NCBI RefSeq assembly: GCF_000517445.1
Contig: NZ_CP006965.1
Span: forward strand, 1,030,681 to 1,094,680
Reading direction: 5' to 3'
DNA length: 64,000 nt
Origin: Thermococcus paralvinellae
GTDB taxonomy: Archaea > Methanobacteriota_B > Thermococci > Thermococcales > Thermococcaceae
Positions 1 to 6,628 of this stretch are shown here, in pieces (positions within the stretch are counted from its first letter, which is position 1; the number at the start of each line of letters is the position of its first letter). The notes below the pieces were generated by a model. That model saw only the letters and a list, made by a program, of their open reading frames with translations, did not search any database and was not told where the DNA came from. Both the position numbers and the translations under genes were made by a program.

Positions 1-828
1 CTCATATATCTGCTCAAGGACAGGTACAAACTTATAGTGGTTGATGCGGATGCCGATGCTCCAAATCTCCACCTGCTCTTTGGGGTTGAAAAGTGGGAAG
101 AAGAGAAAGAGCTAACAGGAGCTAAAGTTGCAAGGATAAATCAAGATACGTGTATCAGATGCGGTATTTGCTATGAGAGATGTCCCTATGAAAGCATAAA
201 GCTTGTGGATGGAAAATACGTTGTGAATGAGCTCACATGTGAAGGCTGTGGGGTATGTAAACTCGTGTGCCCAGTTAGAGGGACAATAACTCTTGAAGAA
301 GCTCGCTCTGGAGTAATTAAGAAGACAACAACAAGGTATGGGTTCCCATTGATTTCGGCTCAATTGGACGTGGGGAGGCCAAACTCTGGAAAGCTCGTTA
401 CAGAGGAAAAAGAGTGGGCAAAAAGAATAATGCAGGAGCAGAGATTAGATCACATGATAGTCGATTCAGCAGCTGGAATTGGATGTCAAGTGATTGCCAG
501 CATTGGTGGAGCAGATGTCGCTATCCTTGTCGCAGAGCCAACTCCAGCATCACTGAGCGATGTTAAGAGGGTTTACAAGGTTGTCCAGCATTTTAGAGAG
601 CCCGCTTACTTAATAATCAACAAAGCAGACATTAATCCTGGCTTCAAGGGACTTTATGAGTTTGCGGAGCAAGAGGGAATACCAATTTTGGGTGAAATAC
701 CCTATGATAGGGCAATTCCATACAGTATGACAATGCTTAAGCCATTTGTTGAAGCATTCCCAGAATCAAAAGCTAGCAAAGCGCTTAAGGAAATTGCAAA
801 AGCTGTGGAAGATGAAATTTTAAAGTAG
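1..828 (+). CDS. MinD/ParA-family ATPase with inserted ferredoxin domain (5' partial)
   Basis: The reading frame is open from base 1, so the gene starts before the window and the first in-window GTG (37) is not the true start. The Walker A loop is missing, but the VVDADADAPN segment after it matches the MinD/Mrp fold. Two 4Fe-4S motifs of the CxxCxxCxxxCP type follow (CIRCGICYERCP and CEGCGVCKLVCP), inserted in the ATPase as in archaeal MinD-superfamily ATPases with a ferredoxin insert. A DSAAGIG segment and a NKAD motif then close the nucleotide site. The family is thought to act in Fe-S or metal-cofactor handling. Downstream lie a radical SAM gene, a DUF134 gene and NifX-like genes, which fits that role. 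Its exact substrate is unknown. Confidence 0.85.
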   Translation, partial: LIYLLKDRYKLIVVDADADAPNLHLLFGVEKWEEEKELTGAKVARINQDTCIRCGICYERCPYESIKLVDGKYVVNELTCEGCGVCKLVCPVRGTITLEEARSGVIKKTTTRYGFPLISAQLDVGRPNSGKLVTEEKEWAKRIMQEQRLDHMIVDSAAGIGCQVIASIGGADVAILVAEPTPASLSDVKRVYKVVQHFREPAYLIINKADINPGFKGLYEFAEQEGIPILGEIPYDRAIPYSMTMLKPFVEAFPESKASKALKEIAKAVEDEILK

Positions 829-845
829 TTTTAATTTTTATTTTC
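829..845 (+). terminator. Possible T-rich terminator after the MinD gene
   Basis: A T-rich tract directly follows the stop codon, as is common for Thermococcales intrinsic termination, which relies on oligo-T rather than strong hairpins. No stem is visible. The call rests on composition and position only. Confidence 0.3.
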
Positions 846-995
846 TCTAATCTAAATTATGTAATGATAAACTGTGACAAAAACATGTCTTGATAACATT
901 GAGATGGCCTTTTTGGTCCTGCTCGTCTTTAGGATCTTAATCTGTGTTATATCACTGGTTTAGTTGTTAGACACTACCGATAAGCCTAAAGCTAT

Positions 996-2113
996 ATGGG
1001 TGCAATATTACACGAAATGACAAAGTGCAAGTTGTGTGGTCATGAGTCCGAAGAGATAAGCAAATCAATTGGAGTATGTGTTAACTGCCTTAGAAAAGAT
1101 AAGCAAGCCGTGAAAACAGCAATGGAAAGCCACTTCAAGTGGCGCGAACTTATGGGGCTTCCCCCAGAGCCGCCAAAAAATGGAGAGCTTCAATGCAAAA
1201 TCTGTGTTAATGAGTGCAAGATTCCAAGAGATAGTTCAGGTTACTGCGGAATAATATGGAACAAAGGTGGAAGGTTAACCACAATAACTGGGACATTCGA
1301 TAAAGGTTATTTTCACTGGTATCTCGATCCTCATCCAACAAACTGTGTTGCTGAACCTGTCTGTCCTGAGCGAGAGCATTACGGCTTTTACAACTTGGCT
1401 GTCTTCTTTGCTGGATGCAACTTGAACTGCCTCTTCTGCCAGAACATCCACCACAAATACATGATAAAAGAAGGCAGAATTGATATGGGAGAAGGCGTTG
1501 TATTAAGTACTAATGAGCTTGCAAATATCGCTATGCAGAGACGGGTTACTTGTGTCTGCTACTTCGGAGGTGATCCAACACCGCACAGCATTTATGCCCT
1601 GAAAGTCTCAAGGAAAATTCTAAAGCGAACTGAAGAGAGTAAGAGAATTAAAAGAATTTGCTGGGAAACAAACGGTCTAGAGAATCCAAGGATAATGAAA
1701 GAGATGGCAGAACTCAGTCTCAAAAGTGGAGGAATCCTTAAGATTGACTGGAAAGCATATACGCCAAGAGTTTATCAAGCTCTGACAGGCATAAATGGGA
1801 AAAAGCTATCGAAAGGATAAAGGAGAACGTTAGGCTTGTCTTGAAGATGGGGGAGGGGAGAGAGCCACCTCTTTTGGTTGTCAGCACTCTTGTAGTTCCT
1901 CACTACGTTGATGAACACGAGATATTCAATATTGCAAACTATATAGCTGAAATAAATCCAGAAACGCCTTATGTACTGTTAGCTTTTGCTCCTCAGCACT
2001 TAATGCATGATGTCCCAACAACAAGCAGGAGGCAAATGGAAAAGGTTTACAAAGCAGCTCAAGAGGCTGGGCTAAAAAACATCTACATTGGGAATCCGTG
2101 GCTGTTGAGATAA
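996..2113 (+). pseudogene. Radical SAM protein (PflA-activase-like), split by a -1 frameshift
   Basis: The first part (996-1820) has an N-terminal Cys-rich zinc-finger-like segment (CKLCGH...CVNC), a second Cys pair (CKICVNEC) and the radical SAM cluster motif CNLNCLFC. It then runs out of frame. The second part continues in another frame from about 1808 to 2113 with KENVRLVLKMGEG and a C-terminal TIM-barrel end. Adding one G to the GGG run at about 1797-1800 joins them into one protein of about 372 residues, the expected family size. The lesion is either a sequencing error or a real mutation. The family resembles pyruvate-formate-lyase-activating enzymes, but the target is unknown. The stop codon abuts the convergent DUF134 gene. 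Confidence 0.75.
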
Positions 2114-2467
2114 TTATTCCTCGTTATCTGAGCTTTGAGTCTTTGGCACCTCGTTTCCCTGAGCCAAAATTATTAGCTCTCTTCCCTCAACAAGCATTTG
2201 TACAACTTTTTTTCTCGCTGAGCTTAAAGCTCTCCAGACCGTTCCTCTTGAAACGCCCATTCTCTTTCCTGCCTCTTCTTGAGTTAATCCCTCATAATCC
2301 ACTAATCTCAATGCCTCGAACTCCTCGTATGTCATGAAAATCGGCGGCTGAGGAGGTCCAATAGGCGGGCGCGCTGGATAGAAGTGCTTAATCTCTGGGA
2401 TGAGACCAATAAAGCGCATCTTTCTCCTTCGTCCTCTGCCTCTACCCCTTCCCATTCCCCAAGGCAT
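2114..2467 (-). CDS. DUF134 family helix-turn-helix protein
   Basis: This 117-residue protein begins with a basic Gly/Arg tract (MPWGMGRGRGRGRRRK). A conserved middle section with MTYEEFEALRLVDYEGLTQ follows, then a sigma-70 region-4-like HTH (EEAGKRMGVSRGTVWRAL). This layout is typical of DUF134. I chose the ATG at 2467 because a GGTG site lies six bases upstream. DUF134 genes often sit beside NifX/dinitrogenase-cofactor-type genes in anaerobes, as here (5228-6504), so it is a candidate regulator of this cluster. DNA binding is inferred from the HTH only. The gene converges on the radical SAM gene with no gap. Confidence 0.85.
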   Translation of the reverse strand: MPWGMGRGRGRGRRRKMRFIGLIPEIKHFYPARPPIGPPQPPIFMTYEEFEALRLVDYEGLTQEEAGKRMGVSRGTVWRALSSARKKVVQMLVEGRELIILAQGNEVPKTQSSDNEE

Positions 2468-2583
2468 TTTAACACCAAACAAGAATTCTCATTAGGATTT
2501 ATAGAGATTTCCCTTCAAGTTTGTTTGAAACTCTCAAAGACTTTTTAGCGCAATTAACCAAACCAAGGTTAGATGTGATAAAA

Positions 2584-2929
2584 ATGAAAAGGTTATTAAC
2601 AGCCATTGTTGTGCTGATTATTGTTTGGAGTCATTGTTGCCTACAATACGGAGGAGAAAAAAGTGATCATACTTAAAGCCACATTTAGAATGGGAGGTAT
2701 AACCTATGAGGGACATGAAGTGCAAGGAGACACTTTAATTTTCAAATTCAAGCGGACTGGAGATTTCTTCACCCAAACAATAGTGGAGAAGGAAGTTAAA
2801 GCAGAAGTTGATGAGTTTCCGGCTAAAGTCATTATGGAAGTTGACACCAACGGAAATGTTAAGAGATATGAGGCAGAATTAATTTTTGATGATGGCAATG
2901 AGAAAATTTACAAAGCCTCAGAGCTTTGA
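2584..2929 (+). CDS. Hypothetical membrane-anchored protein, N-terminal frameshift
   Basis: An ATG at 2584 starts a hydrophobic anchor (MKRLLTAIVVLII) that runs out of frame. The rest of the protein is read in the next frame from about 2621 (FGVIVAYNTEEKKVI onward). Removing one base near 2617-2625 fuses both into a protein of about 114 residues with one N-terminal transmembrane or signal segment and a beta-rich soluble domain. The intact open part is 2621-2929 with a TTG first codon. I do not recognise the soluble domain. The frame break may be an assembly error or real. Confidence 0.55.
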
Positions 2930-3050
2930 GTTTGTGTGTCCTTTTTGTGGATATAAGGCAAAGAGCCTTGAAGAGCTTAAACAGCATATCCTAGAGAGAC
3001 ATACCCTCAATAGAGAAGACATCAGAGATCCTAGGTTCATCAATATTTGA
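2898..3050 (+). CDS. Small C2H2-type zinc-finger protein (50 aa)
   Basis: A 50-codon frame starts at ATG 2898, overlapping the end of the preceding gene by 32 bases, and stops with TGA at 3048-3050. It contains FVCPFCGYKAKSLEELKQHI followed by LERH, giving a C-x2-C-x12-H-x4-H finger. A short polar tail ending in RFINI follows. Short single-finger proteins of this sort are common in Thermococcales. Function is unknown, but nucleic-acid binding or a protein-interaction role is likely. No strong ribosome binding site is visible, so it may be translationally coupled to the upstream gene. Confidence 0.7.
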   Translation: MRKFTKPQSFEFVCPFCGYKAKSLEELKQHILERHTLNREDIRDPRFINI

Positions 3051-3108
3051 TGCAAAGTACTTAGAAAGGTTAATAACTTCTCAAAAAGAACTTTCTGTGG
3101 TGAGTGAA

Positions 3109-3564
3109 ATGGAATTTAAGGTTGTAGAGAGAAAAATAGGATGGCACAAAGACTTTGATAGTTCGCATTTTTTAGTTCTGCCTTATGATAGCAAATGCTT
3201 GAGAATTCATGGGCATACTTACAACGTTGATGTCGAGATTTGGGGAGACTTAGATGAGAGAGGCATGATTTTTGACTTCAATCACTTAAGCAATCTCATT
3301 AAGGAAGTTGATCATCGCATTTTAACAAGTATCAAGTGGATTAAAGAGGATGGAGACTACATAATCATAGTTCAAAATGACAAAGAGCTCAAACTTCCAA
3401 AAAATGAAGTAGTGCTAATTGATGCTCCCAATGTTACTGCTGAGCTTATAGCGGAGTGGTTTGCAAAGAAGATAGCAGAAAAAGCCGGGAATAATGTAAA
3501 GCGAATAAAAGTCAAAGTCTGGGAAGATCCAAGAAGCTATGCCGAAATAATTTTGGAACGTTAA
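3109..3564 (+). CDS. queD: 6-pyruvoyl-tetrahydropterin synthase / QueD family protein
   Basis: The protein carries the family metal ligands: a His in the SSHFL segment and a CLRIHGHTY motif. Its Cys-x3-HGH spacing is that of QueD-like 6-carboxytetrahydropterin synthases. A later VDHRIL segment gives another active-site His. QueD makes 6-carboxy-5,6,7,8-tetrahydropterin from dihydroneopterin triphosphate on the route to preQ0 and archaeosine. I take ATG 3109, preceded by GGTGAG, over the upstream GTG codons, giving about 151 residues. Some archaeal members have other pterin roles, so the exact product is not certain. Confidence 0.8.
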   Translation: MEFKVVERKIGWHKDFDSSHFLVLPYDSKCLRIHGHTYNVDVEIWGDLDERGMIFDFNHLSNLIKEVDHRILTSIKWIKEDGDYIIIVQNDKELKLPKNEVVLIDAPNVTAELIAEWFAKKIAEKAGNNVKRIKVKVWEDPRSYAEIILER

Positions 3565-3649
3565 CGTTTTAATTTTTAACATTATTTTGATAATTTTGTT
3601 CCAAAAAAATTAAATTCTGTTTATCTTATTTCTTTTGAGGTGAAAAAAC

Positions 3650-4072
3650 ATGAGACTCTCAAGGGGAAGGAACTTCATGTTTAGGATTCCTGAAGGGGAA
3701 GAGTTTTTGACATTCATTAACAAATTTGCAGAAAAGAACAACATACTTATTGGAACAGTAACAGCAATTGGAACGCTTAGAAACCCAAAAATCGGGTATT
3801 TTGAAGAAGAAAAAGGCAAATATAAAGTAATTGAATTAAGTGGCACTTATGAACTCCTTTCTGCGCTGGGCAACATCAGTCTAAAGGACGGGAAGCCCTT
3901 TGTCCATATCCACGCAGCTTTGGGAGACAAAGAAGGCAGAGTCTGGGGTGGTCATTTAATTGAAGGAGAAGTATTTGTTGCTGAGGTTATCATCCATGAA
4001 CTACTTGGAGAACCATTGGAAAGAAAGCCTCAAGAAAACGGGCTGATGCTTTGGAATACAGAAGAAATTTAG
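3650..4072 (+). CDS. PPC/DUF296 domain protein
   Basis: This single-domain protein of 140 residues follows a clear GAGGTGA site. The PPC (plants and prokaryotes conserved) fold is recognisable from RIPEGEEFLTFINKFAEKN, the IGTVTAIGTL strand, and the metal-type HIHAALGD and WGGHLIEG motifs near the end. In plants the domain is paired with an AT-hook. The stand-alone archaeal versions are trimeric proteins of unclear role, often annotated as DNA-binding. No neighbour gives a firm clue. Confidence 0.8.
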   Translation: MRLSRGRNFMFRIPEGEEFLTFINKFAEKNNILIGTVTAIGTLRNPKIGYFEEEKGKYKVIELSGTYELLSALGNISLKDGKPFVHIHAALGDKEGRVWGGHLIEGEVFVAEVIIHELLGEPLERKPQENGLMLWNTEEI

Positions 4073-4086
4073 AAGAGTAAAAACTC

Positions 4087-4665
4087 TCATGCTTTCTTCC
4101 CTTTCTTTAAGATTTTTGCGAGTACCATATAGTGCCATATTACTATTCCAAAGATGCCTATGAACTCTGAAATTGCCACTCCGTTAAAGACTCTCATTGC
4201 CCAAAACCCAAAGATCCAGCTGAGAACAAATATTATGACAGTTATAATTCCGAGTTGCTTCTCTCCCTCAAGATATAGCCCAATTCCAGCCACCATTATC
4301 CCAAGACTTGCTGTAATGAAGAAACCCCAGCTGACATAATAATGAGGAGAGGTTCCTTCCGGGAAAATCCCAATTCCTGCTAGGAATACCAAGCCAAGGA
4401 TAAAAATCCCAATTCCCAGCTTTATTGTGGGGTGTTTTGCCTCCTTGAAAAGCCCTAAGGCATAATAGATACCTAAAACCGCTGCAACTACAATTGGAAC
4501 ATTCATCACCCAATTGTAAGGTAGGCCTACTTTTCCGAGGTCACTTATGGCGTTCTCTGTGAGGCTCCACCAAGAGCGATGTATGAATATTGCCGTGAAT
4601 ATCCCACCTAATCCAATAAATGGTGCACAGAGACCAGCCAGTTGTTGGCTTTTTCTCATTGGCAT
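4087..4665 (-). CDS. DUF998-type integral membrane protein
   Basis: About 192 residues with six hydrophobic segments, starting with QLAGLCAPFIGLGGIF. A conserved-looking loop WSLTENAISDLGK lies between the first two helices, as in the DUF998 family. I take the ATG at 4665, although the frame stays open upstream through a polar, low-quality stretch unlike the family. No strong ribosome binding site precedes it. The function of DUF998 proteins is unknown. The gene lies downstream of the ABM-domain gene on the same strand. Confidence 0.7.
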   Translation of the reverse strand: MPMRKSQQLAGLCAPFIGLGGIFTAIFIHRSWWSLTENAISDLGKVGLPYNWVMNVPIVVAAVLGIYYALGLFKEAKHPTIKLGIGIFILGLVFLAGIGIFPEGTSPHYYVSWGFFITASLGIMVAGIGLYLEGEKQLGIITVIIFVLSWIFGFWAMRVFNGVAISEFIGIFGIVIWHYMVLAKILKKGKKA

Positions 4666-4747
4666 CACTGATTTAATATGCTCCCCTCTACCTATAACCC
4701 TAACGCCTATTAGAGCTTCCGATAGGGCTTCAAATCCACAGCATGCA

Positions 4748-5047
4748 CTACTTCTCATAGAACACCCTATAGTGCTGAACGTACTTCTCCTTTTCCAGCA
4801 GAAAGTCGTCATCTTCGGGGTAGTACTTTGCGAGTTTAGGATTTTCGCCCGCGAACTTTTTAATTGACTCCATTGAGTCCCAGATGGTTACGAGAAGAAA
4901 ATGTGCCATATCCTCCTCATCTCTTCGCGTGAAATATAGCTTTAGCAGACCATCAACGGAGCTATAATCCGGTACTGCCCGTTCAATCAAAAATCTCTCG
5001 TATTCGTCAGCTTTTTCAATTGGAACCTTTCCGTGCCATAATCTCAT
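4748..5047 (-). CDS. ABM-like (antibiotic biosynthesis monooxygenase fold) protein
   Basis: A small alpha/beta protein starting MRLWHGKVP and containing KADEYERFLIERAVPDY and a TIWDSMESIKKFAG segment. This is the pattern of the dimeric ferredoxin-like ABM/EthD fold. Family members range from quinol monooxygenases to stress proteins without known substrate, so no reaction is assigned. The start is uncertain: ATG 5047 is used, but a TTG at 5056 with GGTGAT three bases upstream is also possible. The following DUF998 gene may be co-transcribed. Confidence 0.65.
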   Translation of the reverse strand: MRLWHGKVPIEKADEYERFLIERAVPDYSSVDGLLKLYFTRRDEEDMAHFLLVTIWDSMESIKKFAGENPKLAKYYPEDDDFLLEKEKYVQHYRVFYEK

Positions 5048-5082
5048 AATGGTCAAAATATCACCCACTTCACCTAATGCTC

Positions 5083-5116
5083 TATTATTATATTATATTA
5101 TTATATTATATATTAA
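5083..5116. repeat. AT-only low-complexity tract (TAT/TATTAT repeats)
   Basis: About 34 bases of imperfect TATTATATTAT repeats lie just upstream of the ABM-domain gene. It is pure A/T and may act as an easily melted promoter region or simply be a slippage product. No conserved structure is seen. Confidence 0.6.
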
Positions 5117-5227
5117 AAACCACCGCTACAATGCTCGCAGATACTTTTGCTCAAATCCCGTTGTCTCCAGTAAAAGTTTCCAAATTAAAGACAATGGAGA
5201 AATACCAAGAGAAAAAAGAAGCATATT

Positions 5228-5656
5228 TCACCAGTCGTTCACGCCATGTCTTCTACCCATACCACGTCCCATTCCTTTTCCTCGACCCCTCCCTCCACCT
5301 TCAGCTCCAAGTATTGGTTGTGTTAATTCTCCTCTGAGATATGCCTGAACAGCTTGTTCGACCGTCATAGTCGGTGGTGCTGAGACAAACTTTATGCCTG
5401 CAGCTTGAAGAACTTGTGAGGAATTTGGGCCAAACTGTCCAGCTATAACAATATCTACGCCTTCATTTATGCAGAGCTGTGCTGCCTGAATCCCTGCACC
5501 TTTTGGAGCAGTGTAAGCAGGATTTTGAACCACCTGAACATTTATTATGTTCCCGTTCTCGTCAACATCGACGATTGTGAAGGTTGAGGCTCTCCCAAAA
5601 GATTGGGTTACGAAATCGTCAAGCCCTCCTTTTCTCGTAGCTATGATAAACCTCAT
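5228..5656 (-). CDS. NifX/dinitrogenase iron-molybdenum cofactor family protein
   Basis: The 142-residue protein opens MRFIIATRKGGLDDFVTQSF and carries the FTIVDVDENGNI strand. It also has the IVIAGQFGPNSSQVLQAAGIKF segment typical of the NifX/NafY/NifB-C domain. A short Gly/Arg-rich tail (GRGRGKGMGRGMGRR) follows the domain. In nitrogen fixers this domain binds FeMo-cofactor or its precursors. Here no nitrogenase genes are seen, so a general Fe-S or metal-cluster role is likely. A GAGGTGA site precedes the ATG. A perfect 16-bp palindrome sits 45 bases upstream (5701-5716). Confidence 0.85.
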   Translation of the reverse strand: MRFIIATRKGGLDDFVTQSFGRASTFTIVDVDENGNIINVQVVQNPAYTAPKGAGIQAAQLCINEGVDIVIAGQFGPNSSQVLQAAGIKFVSAPPTMTVEQAVQAYLRGELTQPILGAEGGGRGRGKGMGRGMGRRHGVNDW

Positions 5657-5700
5657 TTTTTCACCTCCGTCTTAAAATTAGGACAGCCTAACTTAAAAAG

Positions 5701-5716
5701 TTTTGCATATGCAAAA
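5701..5716. promoter_or_regulatory. 16-bp palindrome TTTTGCATATGCAAAA, candidate operator
   Basis: A perfect palindrome centred on GCATATGC lies directly upstream of a TATA-like element (TTTTTAAG on the minus strand) for the NifX-like gene starting at 5656. The same core recurs in the promoter of the paralogous gene at 6504, so a shared regulator is likely. The regulator is unknown; the DUF134 protein is a candidate. Confidence 0.6.
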
Positions 5717-5724
5717 AATTAGAA

Positions 5725-5937
5725 CTACACTCTTGATCTTAAAAACTCCCTCAGCAGAAGCAGAACCACCAAAGTTATTACATACGGTGATGCAACAAGG
5801 AACAGTTTAATTAGGACGTACAGTATCGCAATTATAACCAAAAGATCTATGATTCCAAAAAATCCGCCGAATCTTCTAAAGCCCCAGAAGCTTCTCCTAC
5901 ATCCTCTTCCATATCCTCTATTCATCAATCTCGGCAT
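5725..5937 (-). CDS. Small membrane protein with Arg/Gly-rich N-terminus
   Basis: A 70-residue protein with a basic start (MPRLMNRGYGRGCRRSFWGF) followed by two hydrophobic helices (IIDLLVIIAILYVLIKLFLV and ITLVVLLLLREFL). It lies 30 bases after the NifX-like gene at 5968-6504 on the same strand and probably shares its transcript. The N-terminus resembles the Gly/Arg-rich DUF5320-type sequences that accompany NifX-like genes in anaerobes. That resemblance is weak. No function can be assigned. Confidence 0.65.
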   Translation of the reverse strand: MPRLMNRGYGRGCRRSFWGFRRFGGFFGIIDLLVIIAILYVLIKLFLVASPYVITLVVLLLLREFLRSRV

Positions 5938-5967
5938 TGTATCACCTCAAAAATGAAAAACAGGAAA

Positions 5968-6504
5968 TCACCACCAGCCATAAAGCCACCTAAGTGTCCT
6001 CCTGTTAGGCGTTCCTGTCCATGGGCAGTATCCTAACCGAGCGCCCCAGCCTCTTCCTCCTCTGCCGCCACCTCTTCCCCAACCACGGCCTCTACCCCAG
6101 CCGTAACCAAAGCCATAAGCTGGCCCATAGGCTGGTGCTGTAACTTGGGGCTGAGCTGTTTGAGGAGCACCCTTAATCACACTCTCAACGGCTTCTTTTA
6201 TTTGGGTTCCTGGTTGAAATGTATAAACCCTAATTCCCGCAGCTTGAATTGCCCCCAAAGCGTTTGGCCCAAATTGAGGAACAATTACTGTATCAATCCC
6301 TTCATTTATGAGCATTTGCACGGCCATTGCACCTGCCCCACTGGGAGCATTAACTGCCGGATTCTGAATTGTCTTGACATCCTTTATTTCGCCGTTTTCA
6401 ACTTCAATTATAGTGAAAACTGGTGCTCTGGCGAAAACTGGTGCAATTGTATCATCTAATCCCCCATTGGCTGAGCTTGGAACCGCAATTTTCATTCTTA
6501 CCAT
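5968..6504 (-). CDS. NifX/dinitrogenase iron-molybdenum cofactor family protein with Gly/Arg/Trp-rich tail
   Basis: Paralogue of the 5228-5656 product. MKIAVPSSANGGLDDTI, FTIIEVENGEIKDVK and VIVPQFGPNALGAIQAAGIR mark the NifX-type domain. A long C-terminal extension follows, with repeated GRGRGWGRGG units and an end rich in Trp (LGYCPWTGTPNRR, then WLYGWW) that resembles DUF5320. I chose the ATG at 6504 because it lies six bases after GGAGGTG; earlier in-frame codons fall within or before that site. A 22-bp palindrome overlaps the promoter region. The tail may bind nucleic acid, metal or a partner; this is inference. Confidence 0.82.
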   Translation of the reverse strand: MVRMKIAVPSSANGGLDDTIAPVFARAPVFTIIEVENGEIKDVKTIQNPAVNAPSGAGAMAVQMLINEGIDTVIVPQFGPNALGAIQAAGIRVYTFQPGTQIKEAVESVIKGAPQTAQPQVTAPAYGPAYGFGYGWGRGRGWGRGGGRGGRGWGARLGYCPWTGTPNRRTLRWLYGWW

Positions 6505-6534
6505 ATTCATCACCTCCACTTCCTAACATTTTCT

Positions 6535-6556
6535 ATTTTGTGCATATGCACAAAAT
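6535..6556. promoter_or_regulatory. 22-bp perfect palindrome, candidate operator
   Basis: ATTTTGTGCAT and its exact reverse complement form a gap-free 22-bp dyad centred on TGCATATGCA. It lies about five bases downstream of a minus-strand TATA-like element (CTTTTAAG), at the expected start of transcription of the 6504 gene. This is a classic position for an archaeal repressor. The core matches the palindrome at 5701-5716. Confidence 0.7.
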
Positions 6557-6587
6557 CTTAAAAGTTTTTCGGTTGACCTAACATACT

Positions 6588-6600
6588 GGTTTATAAATAC
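6588..6600 (+). promoter_or_regulatory. TATA box for hef
   Basis: TTTATAAATA lies about 30-40 bases before the hef ATG at 6629, leaving a very short leader. It faces away from the divergent NifX-like gene. Confidence 0.5.
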
Positions 6601-6628
6601 CGGAGATGAGAAGATAATTGAGATAACC

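Noticed and set aside
4666-4812. Upstream extension of the DUF998 gene
   Set aside because: The extra 49 residues are polar and Ser/Cys-rich, overlap the preceding gene, and do not resemble the family N-terminus.
5068-5348. Plus-strand open frames through the AT-rich tract and antisense to the NifX-like gene
   Set aside because: They begin in low-complexity AT repeats, have no ribosome binding site, and run opposite a convincing minus-strand gene.
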